From Camarhynchus parvulus (Eukaryota; Chordata; Aves; Passeriformes; Thraupidae), in NCBI RefSeq assembly GCF_901933205.1, contig NC_044573.1:35684993-35748992 (forward strand): DNA of 64,000 bases, given 5' to 3'. How positions within the stretch are numbered: position 1 is the stretch's first letter; each line of letters starts with the position of its first letter. A program made the translations under genes and the position numbers. Shown piece by piece: positions 37,482 through 48,900 of this stretch. The notes below the pieces were generated by a model. The model did not search any database. It was not told the origin of the DNA and saw only the letters and a program-made list of their open reading frames with translations.

Positions 37482-39874
37482 AGCAGTTCATGATGACATG
37501 TTGGCTCTCATGTTAGTGGAATCTTGCCTTGACACATGCGAGCTCCTGGGATGTGTCCTTGAGGTTTTGACCTTGAAGAGAAACACTGGGTGTTAGGTAA
37601 TGTGCCTCACTGCCGAAATGCTCCATTTCTGAGATCATAAGGGGAGATGCAACCCCAGCCTTGATTCCTCCCATTGCTTTTGCAGAGTGGAGAGTTGTAA
37701 AACTGAGGTACAGTGAGGGGAGAAAAGCTGGGTGCAAAATGCTTTAGCTGACTCTTGATAACAGCCACAGTGTACGACTTTAGCAAGTGGCTTCTCTGTC
37801 TTTGAAGAAGCTCTAGAAAAGGGATGGAGCATCTGCAACTATAAAGCAAAGGTAGCTGTGGTTATAAAGTACAATGGTCATTCCTGGCGCATGCCTGCCT
37901 GGGATGCAGGTTGAGAAAACCAACATTGTGTAAAGATGTAGCTTGAACTCTCGAAGGTTTTAGGGTAACCACATAGAGGAGGCATTATGAGTACTCTCCA
38001 TCTGAAAGATTTTTTGAGCTTCTGGGATGTGCAGCACAATCTGTGTATCCTCCAGCTAGGGCGATTGGAAGAGTTTATTTCAGTTTTGAAAACAGCAGAG
38101 CTGCTATGGCAGAGGAAATTTTACAGAATTCCCCATTTCTGCATCTTGATGGTATTTCTGAAGTACCAGGCTGGGAGTTGCCTATGGAAACAGAACTCAG
38201 TGGACTCTGACTGACAGTCAGATGGTCAGTGGTCAGCCTTGTATTAACCCTACCAGTGCCTAAGCCAGAGGAGTGCAAGACAGCTGAAAGATATGCATTC
38301 ACCTAGGGTAAGCCTGGGCCTGCATCTGAAAGGTGGGACTTGCTGAGATACTCCACTGTTTTAACACAGCCAAATACTATCAAGGCAAGGACTATTTCCC
38401 ATCCCTTGCAACACAGGAAAATTTGTCATCAGACCCACTCCAGACAGTAATGTGAAAATATACTCCTAAAGTTGCACAATAACTGAGCAGTCTGTTTGAA
38501 CCTGTTTGGCCACTCTGTTCTTTTGGCTGTTCATGTGCCATGCCAAACTGAGATCAAAGCATAGGTGGTGCTAACCTCTATGTGGGTAGTGGGTAGAGGC
38601 ACACCATAGCCATGCCAAGTTGCCCTGGTGCTAAAAACTTGGGCATGTGTGGCTGGTTGTCACTGAGATAGAGGACACTTCAGACTCCTCACACATTCCT
38701 TGACACAGATCTAAGCTTCACGTGCTGCACATGCTGAGCTGCAGTCTGATGTTTAAATAGTGAACTGGTGCTGCTTTTAATTTGTTGTGATACTTCAGGA
38801 TGTGTCTGGGGAGTATCTGTAAGAGAAAATGACTGGGATGATGCTTTGCTGGGCCTCTCCATGCAGAGGGGTCCCTCTGATGAGTCAGAATCCTTGTAGA
38901 GTAGCTTGCTATCCTGTTAGTAGTCACACTGTAAAGCTACATAGGGAAGTTTGCTTTAGAAATATCATTGCCTTATGTGTGACAGTATGATTAAGAGCAC
39001 ATTGGAAAAATTTTGGGAAAGCTGGAGGAAGCTGTTAGTGCCTATGTATTCAGCATGTGTGTGCACTGCAGCATGACTGTGTTACCAGCTAAGTGAGAGC
39101 AACCACAAGGCCACAGCCTGTGGCATAGGATGAGCCAGCTGTCTTGAGCTGAAAGCTGTGTGGCAATGAACATTTGGGTTAGAGGCTTACACACTGTCAG
39201 AAAGCAGAGTTAGATTAGGGAAAGTCTATTCACGCCATACTGAGGATTCACACTTCAGCACATTAGAATTGTTTGCTGCAGTGCCTATTTATATCACATT
39301 TGCTTTGAAAGTATTACTAAGTGCAGCTGTTGTGGACTTCTCCTGGGCTTTATGTCTTCTATTGTATACCTAATTGGCAGGTTTAGATGTTTGGGGGAGT
39401 CTTTTTAATGTCTGCAGCTGAAATACATTTAAGCTTTCTTTACCATGCAAAATGGAAGAAAATTGCAAAAGTCAAGAACATAACTAGTATGCTGTAAGCT
39501 TCCAACTATTAATAGTCTTATCATTATAAATTAAGACTTATCATTAAAATTAAGACTGTCTTCATTTATGATGAAAACAATAGCTGCCAATGGTGAATAT
39601 GCTCATTCAGTGGAGCATGACATACTGTTTTCTTCTGGTTTTTTCTCCTTTTCAGGGTGACATGGGGGAAGATAATAATGTCACTTAATTTATTCATGCC
39701 TGTGCAGACAGCCTCTGCAACATGTGAGCACCATTTTAGTTCAGTTAGGAGCTCCATTGAATCTTCACTGTCTCAGCAAAAGTTTGACCAAAAATTACTG
39801 AAAAAGAACGTTGTACTGAAAGTGAGTGTTGTAAAGTATCACTAACCAGAGTATTCTTTACCTGACTATTTCAG

Positions 39875-39977
39875 TGTGGCAAAGCACTTCCTGGCCTTTC
39901 CAAGCAAGAAGACTGCTGTGGAACCGTGGGTACTTCCTGGGGTTTTAACAAATGCCAGAAATGTCCCAAGAAGCCGT
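39875..39977 (+). CDS. LTBP1: LTBP1 exon D: core of the 8-Cys hybrid domain
   Basis: This exon encodes residues 243-276 plus one base. It contains C243, the CC pair 256-257, C269 and C272, within the conserved stretch [12 protein letters not shown]. Two adjacent cysteines, rather than three, mark the LTBP hybrid domain as distinct from the TB domains. The exon starts in phase 0 (acceptor tttcag, ending 39874) and ends in phase 1. The donor was placed at 39978 (GTAAGT) rather than at the overlapping GT at 39976, because only this choice joins to exon E as the conserved Pro-Ser-Tyr-His. The domain spans exons C, D and E. Confidence 0.95.
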
Positions 39978-40176
39978 GTAAGTGCTATTTTATTGTTATT
40001 CTTGTGGCTTTTTCCCCTCAAGTTGTATCTTCCTTTTTTTCTGAAGGGAAAAGTACCAAAGGAACCTAGTAGAAAAAATATGCTATAATTTGATTAGGGA
40101 CAGGTTGTAGAAACTGGAATTCCCTTGCATGCCAGCAGAGTTACAATATGCACGCACTTGGTGCAGCCAGCAATGT

Positions 40177-40221
40177 TGACGTCATAGGGTTTTTTCCCCT
40201 GTTTCTTCCTCCTTTGAGTCA
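40177..40221. promoter_or_regulatory. Consensus CRE and AP-1 sites, 38 bp apart
   Basis: A perfect palindromic CRE (TGACGTCA, 40177-40184) and a perfect AP-1 site (TGAGTCA, 40215-40221) lie about 200 bp downstream of exon D. These are motif matches only; enhancer function is inferred. Confidence 0.4.
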
Positions 40222-41127
40222 GTGATGGACTGTTGCATTTACTTAGTGCAGGAAGAGTAATCACATTGATTTTCCAGCTGGACTTCTTTTTTTTTTTTTT
40301 TAAGTTTGCACCGAAATCTTGAATTATAGAGGCGCCAGTTTCTGCTTGGAGAGAATGCAGTGACCTCTTGGGACTGCAGATGAAATTTCATGTTTGGAGC
40401 CAAGGTCTTCCAGGCTCTAAATTGCTGGTTGCTTTTTTAAACTCTGCTTTTGAAATATCTTCCCCAATAATTAGACAATGACAAAGACTTTCTTCAGCAT
40501 TTCATTATGATTTTACATCATATTATAATGAGAAAAGAATTTAGAATTATTTGCATGATTGGTGAGGATAATCTCTTGAACTTTTTGTGAATTACATTAT
40601 TGTTGCACAGGAATAGTAATGCTTCTGTGTCATGTCATATTTTCGGCATTAAATGAAAGATGGGAAAAGATAATGTGATCTCTGTTTTGCAGATGGACTG
40701 GACCTGCATTTACTGGGCCAAAAATAGGTCATTAAATTGCAGTAATTTTTACCTACTTCATCTAGGGACCCTGTTATTCAGATAGCAATGCTGGAAATAT
40801 GTCCAGTGTTTGATTTTTTTGGAAGCATGTGTTTCTCTGAAAGTCTTAATGTGGATGTAAATACAATTCCAGCAGAAAATATGGTATTACTCCTATTTCT
40901 CTGACTCCTCCTTCCATAGGAAACTCTGAAATAAATTTGTGGTGACTCAGTCTGATTTGCTAGTTTCTGAAACATTTTGTGTGTTTGAGTATGTCTATCT
41001 TCTGACATGCTTTAGAAAGAGAGCCTCCTTGGGTGTTTGAAGGTCATAGTTAGTAAGACTCAGGTATCTATTTTATTCCTGTAGCATGTAAATACAGTTT
41101 CTAAAAGGAGCATACATGCCAACAGTA

Positions 41128-41763
41128 TAAAATTGAACAAAGACAAGTGCCAGATTCTGCACCTGGCCCTGGGCAGCCCCGGATGTATGTACAGACTGCA
41201 GAGTGAGAGGCTGGAGAGCAGTGCCAGTCAGAAAGTTGAACGTGAGCCAGTGTCCTGGCAGCCAGGAGGGCCAGCCCTGTCCTGGGGGGCATCAGGCACA
41301 GCATCACCAGCTGGGCAAGGGTGGGGGATTGTCCTGCTCTGCTCTGAGCTGGGGCAGCCTCACCTCGAGTGCTGGGGGCAGTTTTGGGTGCCACAATGTA
41401 AAAAAGACATTGAACTGTTAGAGAGTGTCCAAAGGAGAGCCAGGAGGATGGTGAAGGGCCTTGAGGGGAAGCTGTATGAGGAGCAACTGAGGTCATTTGG
41501 TCTGTTCAGCCTGGGGGAGACTGAGGGCAGACCTCACTGCAGTTACAGCTTCCTTGTGAGGGGAACAGGAGGGGCAGGCACTGATCTCTGCTCTGTGGTG
41601 ACCAGTGACAGGATCCGAGGGAATGGCCTGAAGTTGTGTTAGTTGAGGTTTAGGTTGGATATTAGGAAAAGGTTCTTCACCCAGAGAGTGGTTGGGCACT
41701 GGAACAGCTCCCCAGGGAAGTGGTCACAGCACCAGCGTGACAGAGTTCGAGAAGGGTTTGGGT
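41128..41763 (+). mobile_element. CR1 LINE fragment without its 3' tail
   Basis: It starts near 'ttgaacaaagacaagtgcca' and runs through the CR1 3' region with 'gttttgggtgccacaatgta', 'gggggagactgagggcagac' and 'gtgaccagtgacaggatccg', ending at 'gacagagttcgagaagggtt'. It closely matches the 3865-4476 and reverse 58255-58902 copies, so they belong to the same CR1 subfamily group. The last 90 or so bases of the consensus, including the terminal repeat, are missing. The reading frames at 41101-41699 are repeat-derived. Confidence 0.93.
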
Positions 41764-44700
41764 GATGCAATTGAGCTACGACTGAAATCTAGTTCATCAG
41801 AATCATAGTGACAAGTGAAATGTTGCTTATTTGGGATGTAGGTGTGATATGAGAAAAATCACAAAAGCTTGAAATGTGTTTCAACCAAAAATTGGTTGGA
41901 GCTACTAATACAAATTTTTGGTGCCTGATTTGAAAGGAAGCACACTTGCTATTTCTTCACAGTTCAGGTAAAATATTCATTGTCTCAGCCTGGAATCCAC
42001 AGTAGATGTGTGGATCAGGCAGTGCTTAATGGCACAGCACTCAGCACAGTGTTAAAAGTAAGCAAACAGGGAAACTGTGACAAACTTGTGATCCACAGGT
42101 GCTTCCCAAGTGGGTACAGAGAAGTGCTTGAACTCAACCTAAAAACCTCTCCTAAAGGGAAGTCCACCACTCTTTTTTTCAAAGCACTGAATAATTTCTT
42201 TAAATGCTAATGAGATGAGCAATGTCCTTTTGTTATAAAAAAGTTTAATGACTAGCATGCTTGCTCAAGATGGGACACTTCAGAGTTCCTTTATCTGCCA
42301 GAATAATTTCTAATCTACATTTTATACCTATGAGGAGATGCCCTAACCCATAAAATGTAGAAACAATTCTTGGAACAGGTCTAGGAACCCAGTCTCTTTC
42401 CCAGAGCCCTTAATTACTCACAGTATGAGTCATGCTCACTCCTGCTTTCTGGCTCAATTTGGAATTGTTTTTTTGAATGTAACTGTATGATTTCAGGAGG
42501 AAACAGAGAATGGTGCCACTTGGAATAATCTTCTTCTTCTGATTAAAGCATTCCTGGAAAGTAAGGATTTGTGACTCCTAGACATAATAGGACACATTTC
42601 TCATCTTTCTAGGTGGGAGTTCTCACTGTATGTTAGTGTTTTAAGAAGGGAGGAGGAGAAGGGTGCGCTATCTATTTTTTCCAGATTAAAATACAGTGTC
42701 ATTATATCAAGAGTGTGATTTGGTACGTGTATGCTTCAAGAATATTCATTGAATCTGTCAAGGTTTAGTAACAGTGTATGTATTTTCTCTAGGCTACATT
42801 TGATTTAGGAATGATTCTAAGCATGATGCTGTTTAATCATGCCATGTCTTATGGCAATGCTACATAGATGCAAATGGTGCATTTTTAGATTTTTAAGAAT
42901 TGAAGGTGATACATTTAGTGTGTTGCAGGTGTTTAATTGATCTTACAGAATCTTAAAATGTTATAGGTGTTCAGTTTGAGCTTCGGCACAAAACCTGAAA
43001 ACTGAAAATATCTTCTGGATCTGGGTCAAAGTATCTTTTGGGCATAGGTATCAAACTAAACCTCATGAGAGTATCGAAGTGCTACGGTTCTGTAGAGTAA
43101 ACAATTTCCAAAGATAAATGTAAACTTATTAGAAGATTTAATGGAAATCTAGAGTGGATGCTAAAGGATTTATATTCATCAAGTGTTTTTATTTTTACAA
43201 CACTGAGAATGCTTCAGTGGTAAAAAGAATATGCATATATTATATACATAAATTTATATGATACTAGATGGAAAAACTTGGGAGTCAAGTAAATAAATAG
43301 TAAGTTGTCAGTTAAGTGATCTATAAATATGTCTCAACAGGTTAAGTTAGTCCCATATTCTTCCCATATAATTCTGACCTGATATTTCATTAAATTAGTA
43401 TTACTCTTTTTATTGTAGACATTTTGGAAGCAAACAGGCTTCCATTTACTTTTATGGTTTTATGCCTCATAGACTTCATTAAAAGTGGACATGTTTTTAT
43501 AATCCTATGTAATCAGGTTGTGATCTTCTGCCTAACCCACTTCAGCAAAATATTTAAGCATATACTCCAGAGTCACTAGCAGGTACTTCTCTTTTCAATC
43601 AACTACTTAAGGACATGCATAAGTTTGTGTATGTCTTGTTCCCATGGTCTTACAGAGGGCTCTGTCATCTTTGTAAGGACTTGAGTATTTTGGGTAACAG
43701 CCACTGCTCAGTCAGGGCTCCTGTCCTGTTGCAAATTTAAGTGCCTTGGCCTGAGACAGCTGCCATGTCTGTAAGTTTATGGGTTGTTCAGTGTCACTGA
43801 AAACTAAAAGTAGTTTTGGAACAGATCTCCATTTTTAAGGGCTTCTAACAGAAGACAGCTTTTAAGAAGAAGGGTCTTTCTGTGTTACATGGCGGGTGTT
43901 GGGATTGGTCAGGCTTCTTGCTAACTTAGTAATTACAAACATGTTGTTTAGGTGAGTAAAGGGTAAGTAATGTTGCACTCCATCCAGCTCCCACATGGAT
44001 CACCAGCCATCACTGAACAAGCTTCTTCTCTACTGACTTGCTTGCATTTCTGCTCTTTGTTGAAAGGAAAACAACAGCTGCTAGTAAGCTGCCAGTTTCC
44101 TGTTTGTTGTGGGAGTAGGAGGATGAGGAAGGAGGGAGAGGTTAAAATCTCTGACCTCAGTCCAGCACTGCACTTCCTAGAGCAGCTGAGTCACCCTGGG
44201 AGGGAAAATGTGCTGCAGCACTGGAAAAGACCTGGCATAGGTTATGGGCTGGTCTCCATCTACAACTGGAAGCTGTTTTCATTCAGCAGGCTGCACTGCA
44301 GGGTACCATTCCTGCCCACAGAAAGTTACAGAGACTCTCCTGGTTTTAGTGTGGATTAAGTCAGGTCTGTTATGGCAAGCACAAATCAGTTAAGACATAA
44401 TGAGTGCAATTATGAGTTTGAATCTGCCAACATGAGTACTAGGAGTTTCATTGACACTTTTGGGAACCAGAAGTAGACTAATGCATTATGCTTTTGGAAG
44501 TCTCCTTAAATTTCAACTAGTTTTAATATTAACATTAGGAAAAGACTGAAAAATCTGCCTTGGAAACTAAATGTGTAGCTGCCACTTGAGTAGAGAGACA
44601 AAATTTTCAAGTTGTAGTTGGTGTTAGAATGATTGTAGTCAGTGTAAAGATGGGAAAAGTATGTGTTCAGAACTGTAGTAACGTTGCTGTATTTTTACTA

Positions 44701-45879
44701 TGCGTGTTTAACGATTTTACACTTTGTGCAACATCTAAGGAGAATCTCCATGTTTTATTTAAGCAGTTATTTTAAATAATTCACTGATATTTGAAATTAA
44801 CTATCTCAGTCCAAAGCCTGCTACTCAACATCATCACTTAATTTTTTTCAGATAATAGGCAAAGCTTTAGAACTAGCTAAAACAATGACCCTTTTTTCTT
44901 CCCCATCATTACAGTCAACCAAGTGCCAGCTTTAAAGTAAGCTGCAGGGATAAATGAATGGAAGCCAACCAATGGCAGCTTGGTTGTCCTGCGTTGGCAG
45001 TTTATATACTTTAATGATGGAAACAAATTAATCTGGTGGGTTCTGGGTTTTTTTTTTCTGTTGAACATTTGGAACACTTTTGAAATGAAGCAAAAGATCT
45101 GACTAAATGTAAGGTATCTCTGTTGTAACATTCAAATTATGAAAAAATCTCTTGACTCTTATGAAAAGCATTTATGTGATCATAGTGCCAAAATTTTAGT
45201 CCTATATGCTTAATAAAGTACTGGGCTTTGCCAAGAAGTTAGCTTTTAGTGCATAGCTATACAGAGTTACTGCTCGCATTTTTGATGTTTAAGAATCAAT
45301 AAACGGTTTTCTGTAGTCTGAAAAGCAACCTTAAGTGGAGGAAAGAAACAATCAATAGAAATAAAAAGCTGGTTAATGGAAAACTATCTTGTTTTGGCAA
45401 AATTGAATTCAGTATTTATTTTGCAGTGTTATTATATCTGTGACTGTTTACACTGATCAGCCAGTATATGAAGTGAAGTTTAGTATTCTAAAATGCAACA
45501 GCTCTGTTAGGTAAATCCTAGATGTTTCCAAAATGAATCTTCAACTTTATATTTTCCAAACGTGGTATTTGTAGCTGGTTTTCAAAAGTAATTATTTGAA
45601 TATTTCAGAGCAAATAGGATGAAAGATATCCTGATTTCAAAGATTTGTTTTGTTTTTTAACACAAATTTGACTGGATAACTGAAGACATAAGTGGCACAC
45701 ATTTTGAAAAAGATTTAATTAAGGTTGCCTGTACAATCTTTAATTTTAACTTGTTGTTTTTGCTTAACTATTTTTCACAAAGTCTTATAATATTTTAAAT
45801 ATACTTATATAACAATTTAGTTGTCAGGCTCTGCAAGTATATAAATGATCAGTATTTAACTGATGTATTTTTTTTTCAG

Positions 45880-45951
45880 CTTACCATGGATATGGTCCTA
45901 TCATGGAATGTCCACAAGGCTACAAGAGAATCAATGCTACATTTTGTCAAG
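45880..45951 (+). CDS. LTBP1: LTBP1 exon E: C-terminal part of the hybrid domain
   Basis: This 72-bp exon was too short to appear as a clear reading frame but matches the conserved LTBP1 sequence. It encodes residues 277-300, starting YHGYGPIMECPQGYKRINAT, with C287 and C299 completing the eight cysteines of the hybrid domain, and a sequon NAT at N295. The acceptor is a T-run plus CAG ending at 45879, and the donor GTATGA starts at 45952. Phase is 1 at both ends, so it is skippable in frame, but skipping would remove the last two cysteines of the domain. Confidence 0.94.
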
Positions 45952-48900
45952 GTATGATAGCACCCAAATTGGTTGTGTTTAGTTTTAGTACTGGCTTTCT
46001 GTGACAGCTTCTTTGATATTGGTGATTTAGATGATTTAATCTGGTCCACTGATTTATATTTGGGAAAAAATGTTGAGTATACTTTTGACTCTTTCTAAAT
46101 ACTGACAACTCTGTAAGAGTGAGTTTTTTTCCTCCAGGGAAAATAACTTCTGAAACTTTTATGTATACCCTCATTTTCTTTGATGATGTATAAAGATGAT
46201 TTCATAAGGATTTTTTAACTTTGTTTTTCTGTAGAAATGCATTGTTTTGTCAGGTTTTTTTGCTAAAGAGTGAATCTGTGGACATACTCAGTTAAGTCAG
46301 ATGAAACTAGCAATACAGAACAATTTTTGTTATCATGAAAGTATAGAGTAATCAGAGAACAATTCTTTTGGACTCAAGAGAATAGGCACAACAGTACTGA
46401 AAAAAGCCAGATAACATCCCTGGCAAGTGGAGATGAAAAGAATGAGTACTTGGCTGCCATTAAAATGAACCACCTGTTTCCAGAATGTGCATAGTGCAGG
46501 TGAGGATGTGTGGAGTTAGACACAGGCTAGTTGTGTTATTCCGAGATTATTATTGCCTGCTGGCAAATACAGAAGTTATCGAAACATACAGGGTTGTGGG
46601 GTCTGCATGATCATGCAGCTACAAAGCAAAGCTTGGGACATTTGGATTCTCCTGGTCTGTAGCATCTGACATCTGAAGTGATGACCACATACAAGTGCTC
46701 ATTCTGTCTGTGTATCTTGGAGCACTGCACAGAGGTGCCAGGTGAGGATGTAGGTAAAAGCTTAATTGCTTGTCTGTCTGGTTTGGCACAGCACAAGAAA
46801 AAGGAGCTCTGAGACAATGTAAGCAATCTTGCAGCACTGTTCTGGAGAGAGATTTGGGAAGAAAGGGAAAAACTAGTTCAAGTGAAGCTGATACTGCTGT
46901 GGCCAGGATTCTTGATCAGTGTTGATACTGCAAGCAATAAAGAGGTCCAAACAAACAGTAGTGCTGGTGAAGAGCTGGATAAAATGAAAGAATAGTTGAT
47001 GTTTACAAAGGATATTTGTAAGCATTTTGGACATAAATTTAATCTTATTTAACAGAAAATTTTCACTTTGCATGTTGAGGGAATGTACAATAGCCAGTAG
47101 CATAAAGAAATTATTTGCCCACCAAAATAATAAAGTTGTAGAGCACTAAACACAAACATCATGCTGTTTCACTGCTGAGGGAGATGTGAGCTGCTCTCTG
47201 CAGCTACCTGAACCTGTCTGTTGCTCAGATCTCTGCCTAGTGGTTTACCAGCTTGCAGGGTAGGGACATTTGGAGGACTGGATGGGTCAAAACACTGAAA
47301 AAGTAAATGGAGGAGAGCAGCCAATTGCATCTCAAGAGCTTGTTCCCTGTTCTGCAGTGAAAGACTGTAAAGTCCTCTTAGTAAGTAAAAGGGATGGGGA
47401 GATGTTGATGGCAATTTGCTAATGAGGACTGCCAAGTGAAAAGGTGAATGAACTGAGTGTCAGATGTAAATGGGCAGCCTTTTAACGCCTCAAATTAAAT
47501 GTGCAGGTGATGCACTTCAGCAAGACAGTCCCAGCTATTTTGAAAGAGATTGTCTTGCTCCACATATCAGTCATGAGGTTTTTCAGAGTCTGCAAAAGAG
47601 AGATCTTCTAACTTTGACCCTAGAAAGTGTCTAGAAGATGCCATGATGGATTAGTCCCCTCATGCAACCTTCTGAGCATGATCCAGCTTTTGATATCTTC
47701 AGTAGTCGTGTGTATACCCCATAGAACACACAATGGTTTCAGACAGCAGCAACCCAGCAGGCATTTCAAGGCGAGTGGGGCATTCAGCTTGGTTCAAGAG
47801 GTTGAACCTAGGTGTTGGCAAACCTTATTTCATGAAAACTAAGATCCATTTTCAGGGGTTATGGACAGTTAGAAATGCTCTGCTGCTTGTGAAGGCTGCC
47901 AGAAATAGGCCAGGAAGTTGTTTCACTGAGCAGTGACAGGCTGATAGAGAGAGAACATATGACTGTGGCTAGGAGCATAAGAGGGAACTGAGCACCGCCA
48001 CGGTAGTGTACAGAAATAGATTTGTACCTGGTAGGCTAATCATTGGGGTTTCACTGGGTTTTGATCGTTCTTCCCCTGACATATTTTTGTACTACATGAC
48101 TAAAATTGCAAGAAGTATGAGGCTTTAAACAGTTGGTTTTGTACTGCTGTCACTATCCCAGAAGAGAGTGAGCTGTAGACTCTAAAAATAACTTGTAGTT
48201 GATACATGGAAATTTATAATGTAGTGTTTAATCGTAAAATGATAGTAGGATTATCTTACCAGACTGTTGATGAATTTAGGATGGGGACAATCTCCTAACT
48301 TTCTGGAGAGGGATTTGGTAGTGGCTGTTGAAGATTCCCCTTATTGCTTTACTGAGGTTTAAATAGCTCCTGTGTAATTTGGTCACTAACACATTCCAAT
48401 AAGGAGACACAAAAGGGAGAAGGAATCCCCATGAAACAAAGCACAATGGAATTTAGTCCTATTGAAGTAAGTAACTAGATTACCATTTTCTTTCAGAGGG
48501 TCAGGATTTTGACCTCTGTTTGAACATTCTTCAGGAAAGCTAGCTTCCTATGTGAAAGCTGCTGGCAGGGTGCATTGCAGCCCTGAAATGGTCATTAGCA
48601 TGAGCTTCTCAGTGGGTCAGCCAGAAGTGTCCTGTTTGTTTATGTGAAGCAGACATGTTTTTCTGTAAGAGAAGAAGCCAGGGCTAATGAAGAAAAAGCT
48701 GTCCATATCACTAACATGGACAGCCACAGATGGCAGAAGAAAACTGTGAGCTGCTGGTGTGGGAGTATTCATATTCCTTTAAGAATCCTTACAATTAAAT
48801 TGGAAGTGAGTGGAACAGCATGTCCATATGCAAGTATAAGTTTTAATTAAATTATTCTCTGCTGAAAGGGTACACATGCTGTGTCCATGCTTAGAAAGGG

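Larger units (their letters stand above)
29104..39874 (+). other. LTBP1: Intron C-D (10.8 kb)
   Basis: Contains AT/AG simple repeats (29635-29654), copy 2 of the 109-bp duplication (29960-30068), and a polypyrimidine stretch with a G12 run (37376-37481). A possible LTR-like fragment around 35764-35960, with an AATAAA hexamer, was noted but not supported. No exon was recognised. Confidence 0.88.
39978..45879 (+). other. LTBP1: Intron D-E (5.9 kb)
   Basis: Contains CRE and AP-1 consensus sites at 40177-40221, a T-run at about 40287-40302 and a CR1 copy (41128-41763). No exon or other element was recognised in the rest. Confidence 0.88.

Noticed and set aside
39976..39977. Alternative donor GT at 39976 for exon D
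   Set aside because: Would break the phase with exon E and lose the conserved Pro-Ser-Tyr join; GTAAGT at 39978 fits both consensus and frame.
41101..41699. Several overlapping frames on both strands, up to 169 codons
   Set aside because: All lie inside the CR1 copy; open because CR1 3' sequence is GC-rich.
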